Source: Oscheius sp. JU75
Lineage: Eukaryota > Nematoda > Chromadorea > Rhabditida > Rhabditidae
DNA: 64,000 nucleotides
Direction of reading: 5' to 3'
NCBI GenBank assembly: GCA_037178855.1
Contig: JASJZC010000007.1
Span: 1,984,001-2,048,000 of the forward strand
Shown here: one piece after another, positions 13,673-24,261 of the stretch
Position numbering within the stretch: position 1 is the stretch's first letter
Layout of the letters: each line of letters opens with the position of its first letter
Notes under the pieces: model-generated
Told to the model about the DNA's origin: nothing
Seen by the model: the letters and a program-made list of their open reading frames with translations, nothing else
Database searches by the model: none
Program-made: the position numbers and the translations under genes

Positions 13673-14817
13673 AGTCTATTAGTTAAATTCTGTTATCACG
13701 TTAGCACTAGCGTCAGTCCGTCTGTCATAATGTAAACCCAGTTGTCTAGCCCTGTGTCAAGTTTTGGTACCAGTGATTAGCATTGTAATCCGACCAGAAT
13801 CGAGAGTCAGTGTGAAGAGCTTCCAAATCTTTCCCAAAATGAAGCTGCCTAGGAAGCTTTTATTAACTTCTGTCAAATATGTGTCTTGGTCTCATCCAAG
13901 TCCGTAGGCTGCTAGTAGCAAAAACATTCTGATAAACTTGAACTTGGAGACAAAAGAATATTGACAAGTTAAATTTGTAAGTCTTCTTCTTGATGGAACT
14001 CTACCTAATTTCTCCCAAACAACGACAATCTGACGTACTTGTTTTCTCTAATTCTCTGAGATAATCCAGTGACCATCTTTTCTCCGTATTTGCCACACAA
14101 ATGTCTTCATTTTTACTTTTTGGATAACTTGCTTTCCATAAATTGAATTACTTCCCTCGCGTCACGGTGACAAATCTATGTAATAACCAACTTTGCGCGG
14201 AACGATCAACTCTAGGTTATAATAAGAAAATGTGAAGCAAGGAAATGATTCAATGTGAAAGCTATTTTGGGTAGAGAAAGACTTAAACAATAGGAGTAAG
14301 TTCCATGGAGAAGGCAAAAAGTATGTCTGCTTCATTCTATCTTCTTTGTAGAGTTGAGAGTACTTTTTTTTGCTGTCAGCGTCTCAAGTATAGCAACAGT
14401 GCAGAAGCCACTTCGTGATTTCGGTCTGTTTCAGTCCCTTCTACTCCTAAAATAGCCAACTGTTATTGACTATGCAAGACGCAACTTCATTGCTAAGCCC
14501 CTTCTCAATCCACGTCACAATTAAATACACCGGGCCACCCCCTAAATGTTATTCTCGGAAAGGGAGAGCATAATTGACGTAGTAGATGTCAATGATCGGA
14601 AGGGTGTACGTAATTTAACGTGGTCCCTTCCCGTTACAAACCTTGGCATAGCTAAGACGACTTCTTGTCAGTCTTACTTAATATTCTCTTTTGTGAATGT
14701 GAGCTATTTTTTAGCCATTTAGAATCAAAATCTGCAACCTCCGCCGTAGGCGCAGAGAAGTAAAAACCCATATCATCTTTTCTCCACCAATTTGATGAAA
14801 AGGAAAAGCTGATGTTT
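13673..14817. other. Intergenic, no gene recognised
   Basis: AT-rich sequence between the unknown gene and the retrotransposon. No exon-like frame, RNA gene or repeat stands out. Confidence 0.5.
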
Positions 14818-14825
14818 ACACGATC
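14818..14825 (+). repeat. Left target-site duplication of the RTE element
   Basis: ACACGATC here is repeated exactly at 17803-17810, immediately after the A-rich tail of the retrotransposon. The two copies bracket the whole element. Confidence 0.75.
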
Positions 14826-17802
14826 GAGGTTTTGAACTGATTGCTCGCCTAGAAGAACGTTGCTTCCTAATTGCTCTGCTGAATTTGAAGAAGAAGATCT
14901 ACTTCGACAATTTGCAAGTGGAATACCTTCTACTTTCCACCACTAGAGGGCAACCATCTATTTCGTCTACGAGGTACGCCTGGGAACGCGTAGACTAACC
15001 CATACCAATGACCAAAAGCCGATTTCTCACTATTGGAGCTATTAACGCCAGAACATTGTCTTCAACCGCACGACAGATTGAATTGGATGAGGCCTTGGAA
15101 AAGTTCAACTGCGACATCCTCGTTGTATCGGAAGCTAGAATTACCAGAAAAGGATCTTTCACATTCACATCTTCGCAAAGGATAGTGTTTCACTCTGGTG
15201 GCCGAACTACTGCCCATGGTATAGCCTTCGTTACCACCCCAGAAGTCGGAAAGGCTGCTGATTTTTATCCTAGGAACGACCGTATAGCCGCACTTCATTT
15301 GAAAACGGAAAAGGTTTACATTATCGGATGCTATGCTCCTACAAGCACCTATACAGATGATGAGTACGATAGTTTTCTTGAGCAAATTGAACAGGAAATA
15401 AGGAAATGCCCAAAGAACGCTACCCCATTCATAGCAGGAGATTTCAATGCCAAGATCCAACGACGTGACGGAAATGAAAAATCAGTAGGAAAATACTGTG
15501 GAGGAGACGGAAATCAACGTGGGACAATGCTTACCGAATTTGCTATGAGAAATGATATGAAAATATGGAATACTATGTTTCGAAGGAAGAAGAGCAAACT
15601 GTGGACTTGGAGGAGCCCAAACGGACAAGTTTTCAATCAAATTGACTTCATGCTGTCGTCTACAAGAATCAAAGTGGTCAACTGTTTTACCCATAGATCC
15701 TTCCAATTTGATTCTGATCATCGGCTTATCGTTGCTCACGTCAAAACTACTCTAATTCAAAGGAAGAGGAGGATGCCTAAACCACACTTACGATTCAATA
15801 GGAGACAATATGTTAACAACGTCCAGCTGCTTGGTGAACCTCAAACCCCATTTGCAGATTCTGCTACTAATTCATACACAATACTACGTGCATATACAGA
15901 AACGGCTGCTTCGAACTGCTGGCAAGACATTCCTAAAATCAAATGGATAAGCGATCATACCAAGGACCTCCTGGCCAGAAGACACTTTTTCAAGGGAAAA
16001 CCTCTGATGGCTCACGAATACAAAAATGCTTGTTCTCTAGCACGGGTTGAATTACAAAAGGACATTGCTAAAAGGAAAGAAGAGAGGATAAAAGAAGCTA
16101 TCATTCATGGAAAAGGAATAAAAGACGCAATAAGATCAACGGCTCACAAGAAGACATTGTTGATGATGGAGGATCCAGCAACATGTACTAAGTCACAACG
16201 CTTCACCTGTAAGATGGTCAAACAATACTACGACAATCTGTTCCGAAGCTCAATTCCACTGAATCTCTACATACGACCGTCAGATGAATCATTGCCCCCT
16301 TTCACAACGGAGGAAGCTCGATACGCTCTCAAATCCTTGAAGTTAGGACACTCCCCAGGTCCCGATAATATTCTCCCTGACATGTTGAGTCTGGCATCGG
16401 AACAACTCTCTCCAGTAGTTGCTGCTTTACTCAATGGCCTTTCACGTGGAGATGATGTTCCAACTGGACTCTGTGAATCTTGGATGAAACTGATACATAA
16501 AGGAGGAAGCTCTGAAGAATTGGGAAATTTTCGACCTATATCGCTACTATCCACTGTCTTGAAGGCGTGCACAAAAGCCATTTTGATGAGGATGCTAAGG
16601 AATCTTGATGAATTCGAAGACTATAGTCAAAGCGGCTTTCGCAAAGGTTTTTCAACGATGGATCATGTTCATGCTGTCAAGCAAATCGCCGAAAGATGCA
16701 CAGAATATTCAACTCCTATCTACTTCGCATTTGTCGACTTCTGCAAAGCTTTTGACTCTATCGAATGGAATGCAGTCTGGAGCACACTGTCATCGGCTGG
16801 AGTCAAAAAGGAATTAGTGATTATGCTACAACGAATATACGAATCCTCGAACACGTTCGTTATTGTCAACAAGGAAAAAGTAGATGTGGACTTCCGGAAA
16901 GGAATACGCCAAGGAGATACTCTCTCTCCTCTGTTGTTCAACTGCGTACTCAGGAGTATTATTCGCTCAATCGACTGGGAAGAGAATGGAATAAAAATTG
17001 ATGGAAGACGGCTGACAAGTCTAGAATACGCAGACGACGTTACCATTGTCGGAAAATCTCGACCCGAACTGGAGAAAATGCTCCGAAAACTGATGGATGC
17101 AGCCGAGCAAGTTGGCCTACGAATTAACGACAAGAAGACGATTCTGCTTACGAACTGTACTACAACAAGGACACCCATCTCAGTCAATGGTCTGAACTTT
17201 GCCTTCAAAGACGAAGTGAAATACCTCGGAGTCTCAATTTCTCTCCCATTGGACCACCATAGGGAGATTGATTGCGCTGTCAGAAGAGGATGGTTGGCAT
17301 GGAGTCAACAAGCAAAGTGGTTAACAGATAGAACTATTCCCATGGACAAACGACGCCACCTTTTCAACTCCTGTATCACTCCAGTGGTCACCTATGGCTG
17401 TGAAACTTGGACGCTCAAGGAACAAGATAGGGAACGTCTGAAAGTCGCTCAAAGAAAAATGGAGCGAAGAATGCTGAAGATTACAAGGATGAATCGATGG
17501 AATAACGATAGAGTGAGAAATATTACCAGAGTCAAAGATTGGGTGAAAGTAGCTGACCGACTGAAACTTGCCTGGGCTCACAGGATTACGCAGATGCCTC
17601 AGGATAGATGGACACGTGCTACCACGACTTGGATTCCTTACGACAGGAAAAGACTTAGAGGACAACCACCGCCAAGATGGAGAGACTTTTTGAAGCAAAA
17701 TTTTGATAGATGCTGGTGGAATGCCCCAAGTGAAGATTGGAAACGAGTCATTGACCATCATAGATAATTCTACGATTTGGAACAATAAATAAAATAAAAA
17801 AA
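14826..17802 (+). mobile_element. Full-length RTE-type non-LTR retrotransposon
   Basis: About 2.98 kb: a 182-base 5' leader, one uninterrupted ORF (15008-17767), a 3' end of under 40 bases and an A-rich tail (AATAAATAAAATAAAAAAA). It is flanked by the 8-bp direct repeat ACACGATC. A single ORF joining AP-type endonuclease and reverse transcriptase with a very short 3' UTR is the RTE-clade layout. Intact coding and exact duplications suggest a recent insertion. It lies between genes and disrupts nothing visible. Confidence 0.85.
15008..17767 (+). CDS. RTE retrotransposon endonuclease/reverse transcriptase polyprotein
   Basis: 919 residues, no stop or frameshift. Residues about 5-235 are an AP-endonuclease-like nicking domain: GAINARTL, VVSEAR, GCYAPTS, AGDFNAKI and SDHRLIVAHV carry the metal-binding and catalytic residues of that fold. 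The reverse transcriptase occupies about 430-730: FRPISLLSTVLKA, then FVDFCKAFDSIEW (motif A Asp, near residue 577), GIRQGDTLSPLLFN and LEYADDV (catalytic YADD, near 673). The C-terminal part is basic with the CETWTLKEQD-type segment common in RTE elements. Such enzymes nick target DNA and copy element RNA in place. All catalytic motifs are present, so the copy may be active. The first ATG fits the start of homology. Confidence 0.9.
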   Translation: MTKSRFLTIGAINARTLSSTARQIELDEALEKFNCDILVVSEARITRKGSFTFTSSQRIVFHSGGRTTAHGIAFVTTPEVGKAADFYPRNDRIAALHLKTEKVYIIGCYAPTSTYTDDEYDSFLEQIEQEIRKCPKNATPFIAGDFNAKIQRRDGNEKSVGKYCGGDGNQRGTMLTEFAMRNDMKIWNTMFRRKKSKLWTWRSPNGQVFNQIDFMLSSTRIKVVNCFTHRSFQFDSDHRLIVAHVKTTLIQRKRRMPKPHLRFNRRQYVNNVQLLGEPQTPFADSATNSYTILRAYTETAASNCWQDIPKIKWISDHTKDLLARRHFFKGKPLMAHEYKNACSLARVELQKDIAKRKEERIKEAIIHGKGIKDAIRSTAHKKTLLMMEDPATCTKSQRFTCKMVKQYYDNLFRSSIPLNLYIRPSDESLPPFTTEEARYALKSLKLGHSPGPDNILPDMLSLASEQLSPVVAALLNGLSRGDDVPTGLCESWMKLIHKGGSSEELGNFRPISLLSTVLKACTKAILMRMLRNLDEFEDYSQSGFRKGFSTMDHVHAVKQIAERCTEYSTPIYFAFVDFCKAFDSIEWNAVWSTLSSAGVKKELVIMLQRIYESSNTFVIVNKEKVDVDFRKGIRQGDTLSPLLFNCVLRSIIRSIDWEENGIKIDGRRLTSLEYADDVTIVGKSRPELEKMLRKLMDAAEQVGLRINDKKTILLTNCTTTRTPISVNGLNFAFKDEVKYLGVSISLPLDHHREIDCAVRRGWLAWSQQAKWLTDRTIPMDKRRHLFNSCITPVVTYGCETWTLKEQDRERLKVAQRKMERRMLKITRMNRWNNDRVRNITRVKDWVKVADRLKLAWAHRITQMPQDRWTRATTTWIPYDRKRLRGQPPPRWRDFLKQNFDRCWWNAPSEDWKRVIDHHR

Positions 17803-17810
17803 ACACGATC

Positions 17811-18006
17811 TAGCATAAGCTGACTGGAATGTTATCGGGCATTATTGTCTTTTGCGGCATGTTGCCCGCTAGGCGTTAATCATGGAAATTCTCTGAAGAA
17901 TTTCTCGATAAGCCTCGTGGTGGTGACAGTCGGTGATTTTCCGAGCAGCTGATTCTTTGCTTCTTTTATCATGCCCTGTTTCTTCAAAATTCTCCCCTCG
18001 ACTTCT
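17811..18006 (-). other. Host sequence between the two retrotransposons with a minus-strand coding-like frame
   Basis: Read on the minus strand, the bases next to the 10-bp duplication give a polar frame beginning TDEEVEGRILKKQGMIKEAK and ending at a TGA near 17880. The flank on the far side of the truncated retrotransposon is open in the same frame. Without the insertion plus one duplication copy the frame would run through for at least 60 codons. It may be a disrupted exon or older transposon sequence. Confidence 0.3.
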
Positions 18007-18016
18007 TCGTCAGTAA
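18007..18016 (+). repeat. Target-site duplication (3' side) of the truncated RTE element
   Basis: TCGTCAGTAA, repeated exactly at 19123-19132. It abuts the simple-repeat tail of the element. Confidence 0.8.
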
Positions 18017-19122
18017 CATTTACATTTACATTTACATTTTATTTGACGGTATCAAAGGGGTTTCCTAAACTGGGTCCCTTGCCGCTCCCATGGCTCGAAC
18101 CCACTCTTCGCCGTCCAATCTTGCCGCTCGCATCCACGTTCCGGGGGCTCTTCCTATCCTCTCGGATGCTCTCCTTAGGTCATCCTCCCATCTCATACGG
18201 GGCCTACCAATGACGCGTCGCTGGTTCAGGGGTGTCCATTCAGTCGTGGCTCTCGACCATCTCGCTCCGTCCATCGCTGCAACTCTTCTTGCCCACTTCA
18301 GCTTTCTCCTCCAAGCCAGGTCCAGGATATCGGGGAGCTGGGTCATTCTTCGAACATCTTCGTTCCTCACGCGGTTGAGAAGAGTGAGGCCTAACATTGC
18401 TCTTCCCTGTCGTCTCTGCACGGCTGCCAGCTTCTTCAACTCATCATTTCGAAGGCTCCAGACTTCACAGCCATACAGCAAACTTGGCACGATACAGGTC
18501 AGGTAGACTCGTCTCTTCATCCTTGTTGGCACGGTTCTCTTGGTAAGGAACAGACGATGACGATTGAACGCACCCCATGCAGCTCCGATCCTCCGAGATA
18601 ACTCCTGGTTTTCTGTGGTGCACGTAACCGAACTTCCAAGATAGGTGAAGTGCTGGACAAATTGGATTTGTTGGCCAGATACAAGCAGATCCCCCTCGTA
18701 GGCATTGGTCATCGCAACTGTCTTGCGGAGATTGACTTCCAATCCAATCCTACGGCTTGTTTCCTCCAGTTCGGTCACCATGCGCTGAACTGCTCTCAGG
18801 CTCTTCCCGACAAGGACGACATCGTCGGCGTAGCGAAGATGGTTCAGCTTACGGCCGTTGATGTTAAAGCCGAAGTTGTCCCAATTGAGTCGTCTGAAGA
18901 TGTCTTCGAGCACAGCGTTGAAGAGGAGTGGAGAAAGAACGCAGCCTTGACGAACTCCGCGCTTGATGTCGATCTCCACTAGATCCTCGTGCACCTTGAT
19001 CTTGCAGCCAGCTTGATGGTAGACTTTCCGCAGCATTTCGACGTAGAGTTGGTCCGCTCCGTGTTGTTGAAGGGAATTCCACACGGCGTTCCACTCAATT
19101 GTGTCATAGGCTTTCCGGAAAT
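18017..19122 (-). mobile_element. 5'-truncated RTE-type retrotransposon
   Basis: About 1.1 kb on the minus strand, bounded by the exact 10-bp repeat TCGTCAGTAA. Its 3' end is a short tandem repeat, ATTTAC units on the plus strand, the simple-repeat terminus typical of RTE elements. The 5' end begins inside reverse-transcriptase motif A (FRKAYDTIEWNAVW); the endonuclease and N-terminal RT are missing, as expected from incomplete reverse transcription. Residues differ widely from the intact element at 14826, so it belongs to another RTE lineage and did not derive from that copy. Confidence 0.85.
18065..19122 (-). pseudogene. Reverse transcriptase C-terminal fragment of the truncated RTE element
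   Basis: An open frame of about 350 codons covering the RT from motif A to the C-terminus: FRKAYDTIEW, RGVRQGCVLSPLLFN, LRYADDVVLVGKS (YADD intact), then YLGSSVTC, YGCEVWSLRNDE and the basic tail, ending at TAG (18065-18067). It has no start codon of its own at the truncation point and lacks the endonuclease, so it is a dead-on-arrival fragment despite the open frame. Confidence 0.85.
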
Positions 19123-19546
19123 CGTCAGTAAGTATTAAAATAAGTATGGAGATGAGCCATCTTCCTTTCTTGTCCAGTATCCGTGTGACCTGCTAATTTC
19201 ATAGTGCAAATTGTGTTTCGCTACCTATAGAAAGTATTTAGCATAGTTAAACGGCATAGTTAGATCCCAACGGTTTCTCGACATCGATACATTTGTTGCT
19301 ATTGGTTACTACATGTTTTTTGCATGTTTGTTCTTAAAACTTCCGAGACTGGTGCTATAGTTTTGATTCTGGTGTCGCCAGTAACGCCCCGCCTCCTTCT
19401 CTTCCCGTTGACGATCCCGCCTGTCGCATAAATATTGTCGCACCATCTGTGACAACACTTTTTGCCGACGTCTGTGATTAATAACCATCACATTGCATTT
19501 CCCCTTTTTACCTCTTTCTGGAAGTACAAGTTTCAGTATCCACAAT

Positions 19547-21123
19547 ATGCTTGTCGAGACAGTATTACTGATTTCGTTGTCGACGGTGGCAGCACGAGGT
19601 TAGTCTCTTTTCTGATCCCAAAACAAAGTAATTACTTGCAGCAGCAGAGACTTGCTTATATCTTCCAAATTTAAACTTAATTGGGGGAACGTATGACGAG
19701 TTTGACGCCGAAGATATTCGAATTTGTTGTATAGAATGCTCGAAAGACACATGTTGCAGAGCTTATACCTTCAACAAAGAACAGAAAAGGTAGATGTTGC
19801 CATGATTTTGACAATAACATTGACAGATGCTACCTCAAATCATCGATCAATTACTCTGAAGACGACGCTCTTTCTTACAGTGGAGTTCGAGCCACATGGC
19901 AAGGCGGTAGGAATAGGATCTCAAAAGTACAATCTTAGTTTCAGGACGAGCAGCAATGCTTAAAAATGTAAAAATTGATGGTACGAATAAAATACCAATG
20001 AACTTGGATACACAAGAAGACTGTAAACAGTACTGTACAGGTGAGTGGTTCTTTTAAAATTACAAAACTTTGAACCAGCTTAGCACAAGCCTCTTGAGAG
20101 TCACAACTAGATTCCACCGTTTCTATGAACCCATATCTCGTAAAACAAAAGCGCATATTACCAGCTCAAAAACAGTTCTGACTCATATTGTCACTTAATT
20201 TCTCCGCTAGATCATTCAATTACCTTTTTTCTTAATAGACCTAAGAGAGTGGACGCGGTTGGGGGAAGGAGAGCGAGAAAACATCAAAAACCTCTTCCGG
20301 TCCACAAACTTTCCTGTTGTGTCCTCCCCTAATTTGGCAACATCTTGCTGTCGCCAAGATCAAAAACTGTCTGAGGGGTTAAAAAGGCGGAAAATTTTTG
20401 GAAGTTGAAGGATTTGGATGAGATAAGGTGGCTTTCTCGTTTATTCTGCGCATTTTTTGCACTTTCATCCCGACAAATCAGCTGTTTTGGCAATGTTCAA
20501 TAGTGACCGGTCAGTCATCCAACTGATAGAGCATGAAACATGACTTCCTATTAGTTTCTGCACTTATCAATGACTATAAGGTCAATCGTGTCCAGCCTCG
20601 ACCATAATTACGCGGTACAGGTCGGTTGGCTCAACTAGTTAAGCCATATACACATTTCCGGCGATTCTATATCAAACCTGTCTGGCCTGTAGTTTCCGCC
20701 GTTGATGCACATAATCAAATTAGCGCGCAGCAATGGTTTTTAGGACGTCTCTCCCATAGCTATCAGCAAGTGACAATGAACGAGAGGAAAAAAAGAGGGG
20801 AGGGAGAAAAATCCATGAAAATGTTGCATTAGCCAAATTCGGAAACCTGTCTCTCTTTCTCTCATGTTGCGCTCATGAACATTGACCGACGACGAGGGTT
20901 ACACCGATCGGAAGTAGCGTTCTGACTGGCTTCTCTCTTTTACAGCTTCCTGTTGATCTAAACCTCCCAACCGCTATTTTCAGCTTTTGGAATGTATTCG
21001 TACAAGGCGCCGCAGACGCGGGACGACAAAGGGCAATGTTTCTGCCACAACCGCATCATCAAGATGGGCTACAACTTCGGCTTTACGTCGTTCATATCCG
21101 CAATGCCGAAGCCAACATTTTGA
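19547..21123 (+). CDS. Secreted protein with PAN/apple-type domains
   Basis: Five exons: 19547-19598, 19642-19789, 19827-19906, 19945-20040 and 20984-21123; all phases agree. Exon 1 encodes a signal peptide (MLVETVLLISLSTVAARA). The mature part has a Cys-rich module with the PAN/apple layout: TCLYLPNLNLIGG, DIRICCIECSKDTCCRAYTF, CYLKSS. A second, shorter Cys region (QEDCKQYC ... CFCHNR) follows. PAN modules bind proteins or sugars outside the cell. The product is about 170 residues, secreted, with no membrane anchor. TTTCAG lies 10 bases before the ATG. The last intron (943 bases) is long for this window. AATAAA sits at 21299. Domain call from cysteine pattern only. Confidence 0.7.
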
Positions 21124-21298
21124 TCTCGGGAGACCTGTGTCTGTGCTTAGTAGCGGCTAGATGTTGTACACTCTTAGAATCTCTTAACATTATACGGATG
21201 TGACGTATCTCTGTATGTAAGGACCATGCCTGTCTGTACCCCTTTTCTACTTGATACAAATTCGAGTGATCTCCCACATGTCGTTGTGCTGTTACTTT

Positions 21299-21304
21299 AA
21301 TAAA
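21299..21304 (+). terminator. Poly(A) signal of the PAN-domain gene
   Basis: AATAAA 176 bases after the stop codon. The opposing gene's signal is at 21331-21336 on the other strand, so the two transcripts converge with almost no spacer. Confidence 0.6.
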
Positions 21305-21330
21305 TGATTCGACGTTTAACAGACAAACCC

Positions 21331-21336
21331 TTTATT
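21331..21336 (-). terminator. Poly(A) signal of the convergent minus-strand gene
   Basis: TTTATT on the plus strand (AATAAA on minus), 50 bases beyond the stop at 21386. Confidence 0.6.
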
Positions 21337-21385
21337 GTAGAATTAGTATTACATTGAGATACGCGGTTATTGGATAGACAGAAGA

Positions 21386-22351
21386 TCACTTCGGTAGAAG
21401 GTTGGAGATAGCATCGCGGACGTACAAAATTCCGGCCAGAGCAATTCCCTCGGCATTTTGGACAACTCCGGCGTTCTGCTCGGGGTCGGTCGGAGTGTCA
21501 TCATCAGCTAAAAATCGGTAGTTATAGAGTTTTAAAATTTTTCGTATAACTATAAAATTGTTTAGTCTGCTTACCAAAGTCAACCTCTTATTGCTTATTG
21601 AGTCTCAAGTAAACCTAAGATGAAGATAAAAATGGATGAAACACTCACGGGTGTTTATGTCAACGAACACCTCTTGCTCGTCCTCTTGTTCCTCCTCTTC
21701 TGGGGCCTGCTCCTCGACAGTCTCTTTCTTCTTGGGCTTTTCCTCAACCTTGTTGTCGGAGCTGTCTGCCTTGCGCTTGCGGGTGCTGGTGCGGGTCTCG
21801 TCGTTAGCTGAAAAGTATACATCAATGACACAAAACCTAGCTTTGATACAATTATCGATCCTTTCCTTTTGCTGCTTAAGATGTGGCGAGCATTTGAAAA
21901 GAGAGCCCAACTGCACTGAGAAAACACTGACAGCCGGCGACAATCATCAAAAACAATTTGCAAAAGAGCTTCCAGTTTTGTGGAAAAACTTTAGAGTATT
22001 GAAAACCTACCGGGAGAAGCTTTCTCTAAGTGCTTCTTGTACCGGAGTTGGAAGGTCTTGGCTTCCTGATACAGATTGGTGAGGCTGGGATTCTGAGCCC
22101 ATGGAGGAAGCGCTTCGTTCTAAACAGTGTAATGAAAAGGGGAAAGCAAGGAAACCTACTTCGAAGCTCTTAATAATTTTGAACAAGTGACGACGGTATT
22201 TTGCTTTATGCTGGCTACCGACCTGTCTCCAAAGATCGTCCCTGTCGGCGCGTCGCACGCCGGACTCCTTCATGACGAAGTTTTTCTTCGCGTACTCGAG
22301 AATTGCCGAGATAACCTCCTTGTCCTTGTCAGTATTGATGGCAAAGCTCAT
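21386..22351 (-). CDS. Small charged, probably nuclear protein of unknown family
   Basis: Four exons on the minus strand: 22160-22351, 22011-22119, 21649-21807 and 21386-21507, all GT-AG with matching phases, giving about 192 residues. The N-terminal 64 residues (MSFAINTDKDKEVISAIL...) look helical. The second exon has LTNLYQEAKTFQLRYKK. The third is a nuclear-localisation-like cluster (RTSTRKRKAD, EEKPKKKE) followed by a run of acidic residues (EEEEQEDEQE). The last exon ends LYVRDAISNLLPK. A TTTCAG ends one base before the ATG, suggesting trans-splicing. A broken relative lies head-to-head at 23749-24261. The layout resembles chromatin-associated proteins, but I recognise no named domain. 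Confidence 0.75.
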
Positions 22352-22353
22352 CC

Positions 22354-23748
22354 TGAAATCGAAAAATTAAATCTGCAATTGCAAAAATGTATAAATTGTC
22401 TACAAGAAGATTCGAAACGGAGAACTGGGGAACAATTAGAAGTCACAAAGATAGGAAAAGGACCGAAACAGTAGCCATCACATGGAAATAGAGCCGAAAA
22501 TGGAGCGAAAAACACCAGAACTAATAAGCTTATTAACAGAAACCGATAAGCTGTTTGTGCGTCAAAATTAGACGTTTTTCGTTGGGTTTTTTTTATGAAG
22601 TAAATACATCTTTTCGAGTGAAAGATACTAAGTTAAAAAGTGCACACTGACTGCTGGAAGATCCAGAAATTAGAAAGCGCATGGACGCTGATTTGAACGC
22701 GTCAAATCGTTAGACCGCAGACTTTTCTGTAAACGGCGCACGCAAAATAGTGTGCGCATGACGACAAGCTAACATAAACGAAGGAAAGGAAAGAATATGG
22801 GAGTTCTAATCGGGTAGCTTCTGGAGAGTGACCAAAAAACCCGTATAGGTCTAGTTGACTGATACTGACAGAGGTTCAAGATACGTGACATGACATAATT
22901 CAACAATCTGCGCTTATGGAGTACGTGTTCAATAAACTGAATACTGTACTTGCGGATGATCTGATCGACTCAGCGTCAAAGAATGTACCAGATACGTCTA
23001 GATTGACAAGATAAATATCAAGAATAATGCTGTAAAAAAGGAAAAAGAATGTTTTACGCATTTCCTTGCCTAAGCCTTGATATTTATCGGGTGAAACTTG
23101 ACGTGACCGGTGTTGCTGAGTTGATACAACAAACTTACAGCCCAAAAAACCTAATGTTTCAAACGCGAGCCGTGTCTGTGTGTATGTCTGTAAGTACCTT
23201 TTTGGAATTTTTTGGTGTGGTGCTAAGAGGCACTTTTTCGCCCCCCGAATGACCCGGGTTCGACCCCGCAGTTTTTCGAAAAATGGTTTTAGCAAGTTCG
23301 GAAGGACTGAAATGGTTGTTCCAAGATAATTTTTCCTTTTTGCATGCTTGGAGTGCTAGGCTAGCCCGGACAAATCGTCGAGACTGTCTTCGAGGCATTT
23401 CTGCACCAAGGCTTGGCGAATATTGGGCTTTGGCCGAACACGAACACTAACTGAATAAATGGTTATAATGTTCACTGAACACCGTTCGGATTCACCTCTT
23501 CGGTTTAGTTCACAAACATTCGAACACGAACAAGTCTTCAAGTCTTTGGGTTGTGCCCTTGTCCTGCGCTGTTTATAAAAATTGGGAGGAAAAAAAGTAA
23601 TTATTAGCTGAAATATTATCGTGGAAGGCCAAAATCGCACTTTTGGGATTCCAATGTCAGTGTTCACTCGAGTTCAAACACGCTGTTCGCTCAACTTTTC
23701 ATTTTTCACGGTGTGCGAATCGAACACAAATAGTCGGACTTTCTTCAG
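22354..23748. other. Spacer between the divergent paralogue pair
   Basis: No exon seen. It contains an imperfect inverted repeat (about 22994-23023 and 23076-23105). A perfect B-box-like string, GGGTTCGACCCCGC, occurs near 23258, but no full tRNA fold surrounds it. Confidence 0.45.
22994..23105. repeat. Imperfect inverted repeat, about 30-base arms
   Basis: GATAAATATCAAG in the left arm and CTTGATATTTATC in the right arm are perfect complements. Similarity continues outward (ACGTCTAGATTGACAA against CACGTCAAGTTTCACC). About 50 bases separate the arms. Confidence 0.55.
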
Positions 23749-24261
23749 ATAGGGTGGACAAACGAGGACCGCGAAGTGGACAAGAAAGTCCTGACTTTCT
23801 GCAAGCATCACTCCGTCATCAAGAATGGAAAAAGCAGGTCGGACATAAAGGAACTGTTGCAAGAGAACGGCCCTTTTTACAGAGAGAAGCACCGCTGAAC
23901 CCTCTTCAAAATTGTGTATACGTTAAGCGTAACTTCCGTAATTTCCATTTTTTTTCATTCAAAACAGACGGACATAAATGTTCTCCTTCGTAGGGCTGAT
24001 TCCGGGGACTTCGTTCAGCTGTTTGAAAAAGCTAGGAGCTTTCAGCGGCTGGCAAAGAGCAACCACACCCCAGTGAGTTTTCAAATATATATGGCAGAGT
24101 TGCCAACAAGCATCAAATACTTTAATAGCTGAGCAGTTCAGATGGTATCGTATTGTTCAATTTCAGACGCCGATGCCAGCACGATGCTGCGGAAACGCAA
24201 GAACAAGCGGGTCGGAGGAGTGCAGACTAGAAGATTGGAAGAAAGCGAGTACTTGGCGTAG
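23749..24261 (+). pseudogene. Decayed paralogue of the gene at 21386-22351
   Basis: Three segments align in order with exons 1-3 of the minus-strand gene. First (23749-23928): TNEDREVDKKVLTFCKHHSV against TDKDKEVISAILEYAKKNFV, then LFKIV against LFKII. Second (23968-24072): LFEKARSFQRLAK against LYQEAKTFQLRYK. Third (24167-24261): STMLRKRKNK against TSTRKRKADS. Two lesions are visible. An in-frame TGA at 23896-23898 precedes LFKIV, and the donor at 24073 reads CCA|GTGAG where one more G is needed to keep frame. No in-frame ATG was found upstream. It lies head-to-head with its relative, about 1.4 kb away. A sequencing error could explain one lesion, not easily both. Confidence 0.6.

Noticed and set aside
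23226-23275. tRNA-like B box GGGTTCGACCCCGC
   Set aside because: No acceptor or anticodon stem can be formed around it, and the spacing to any A box is poor; chance or a SINE fragment.
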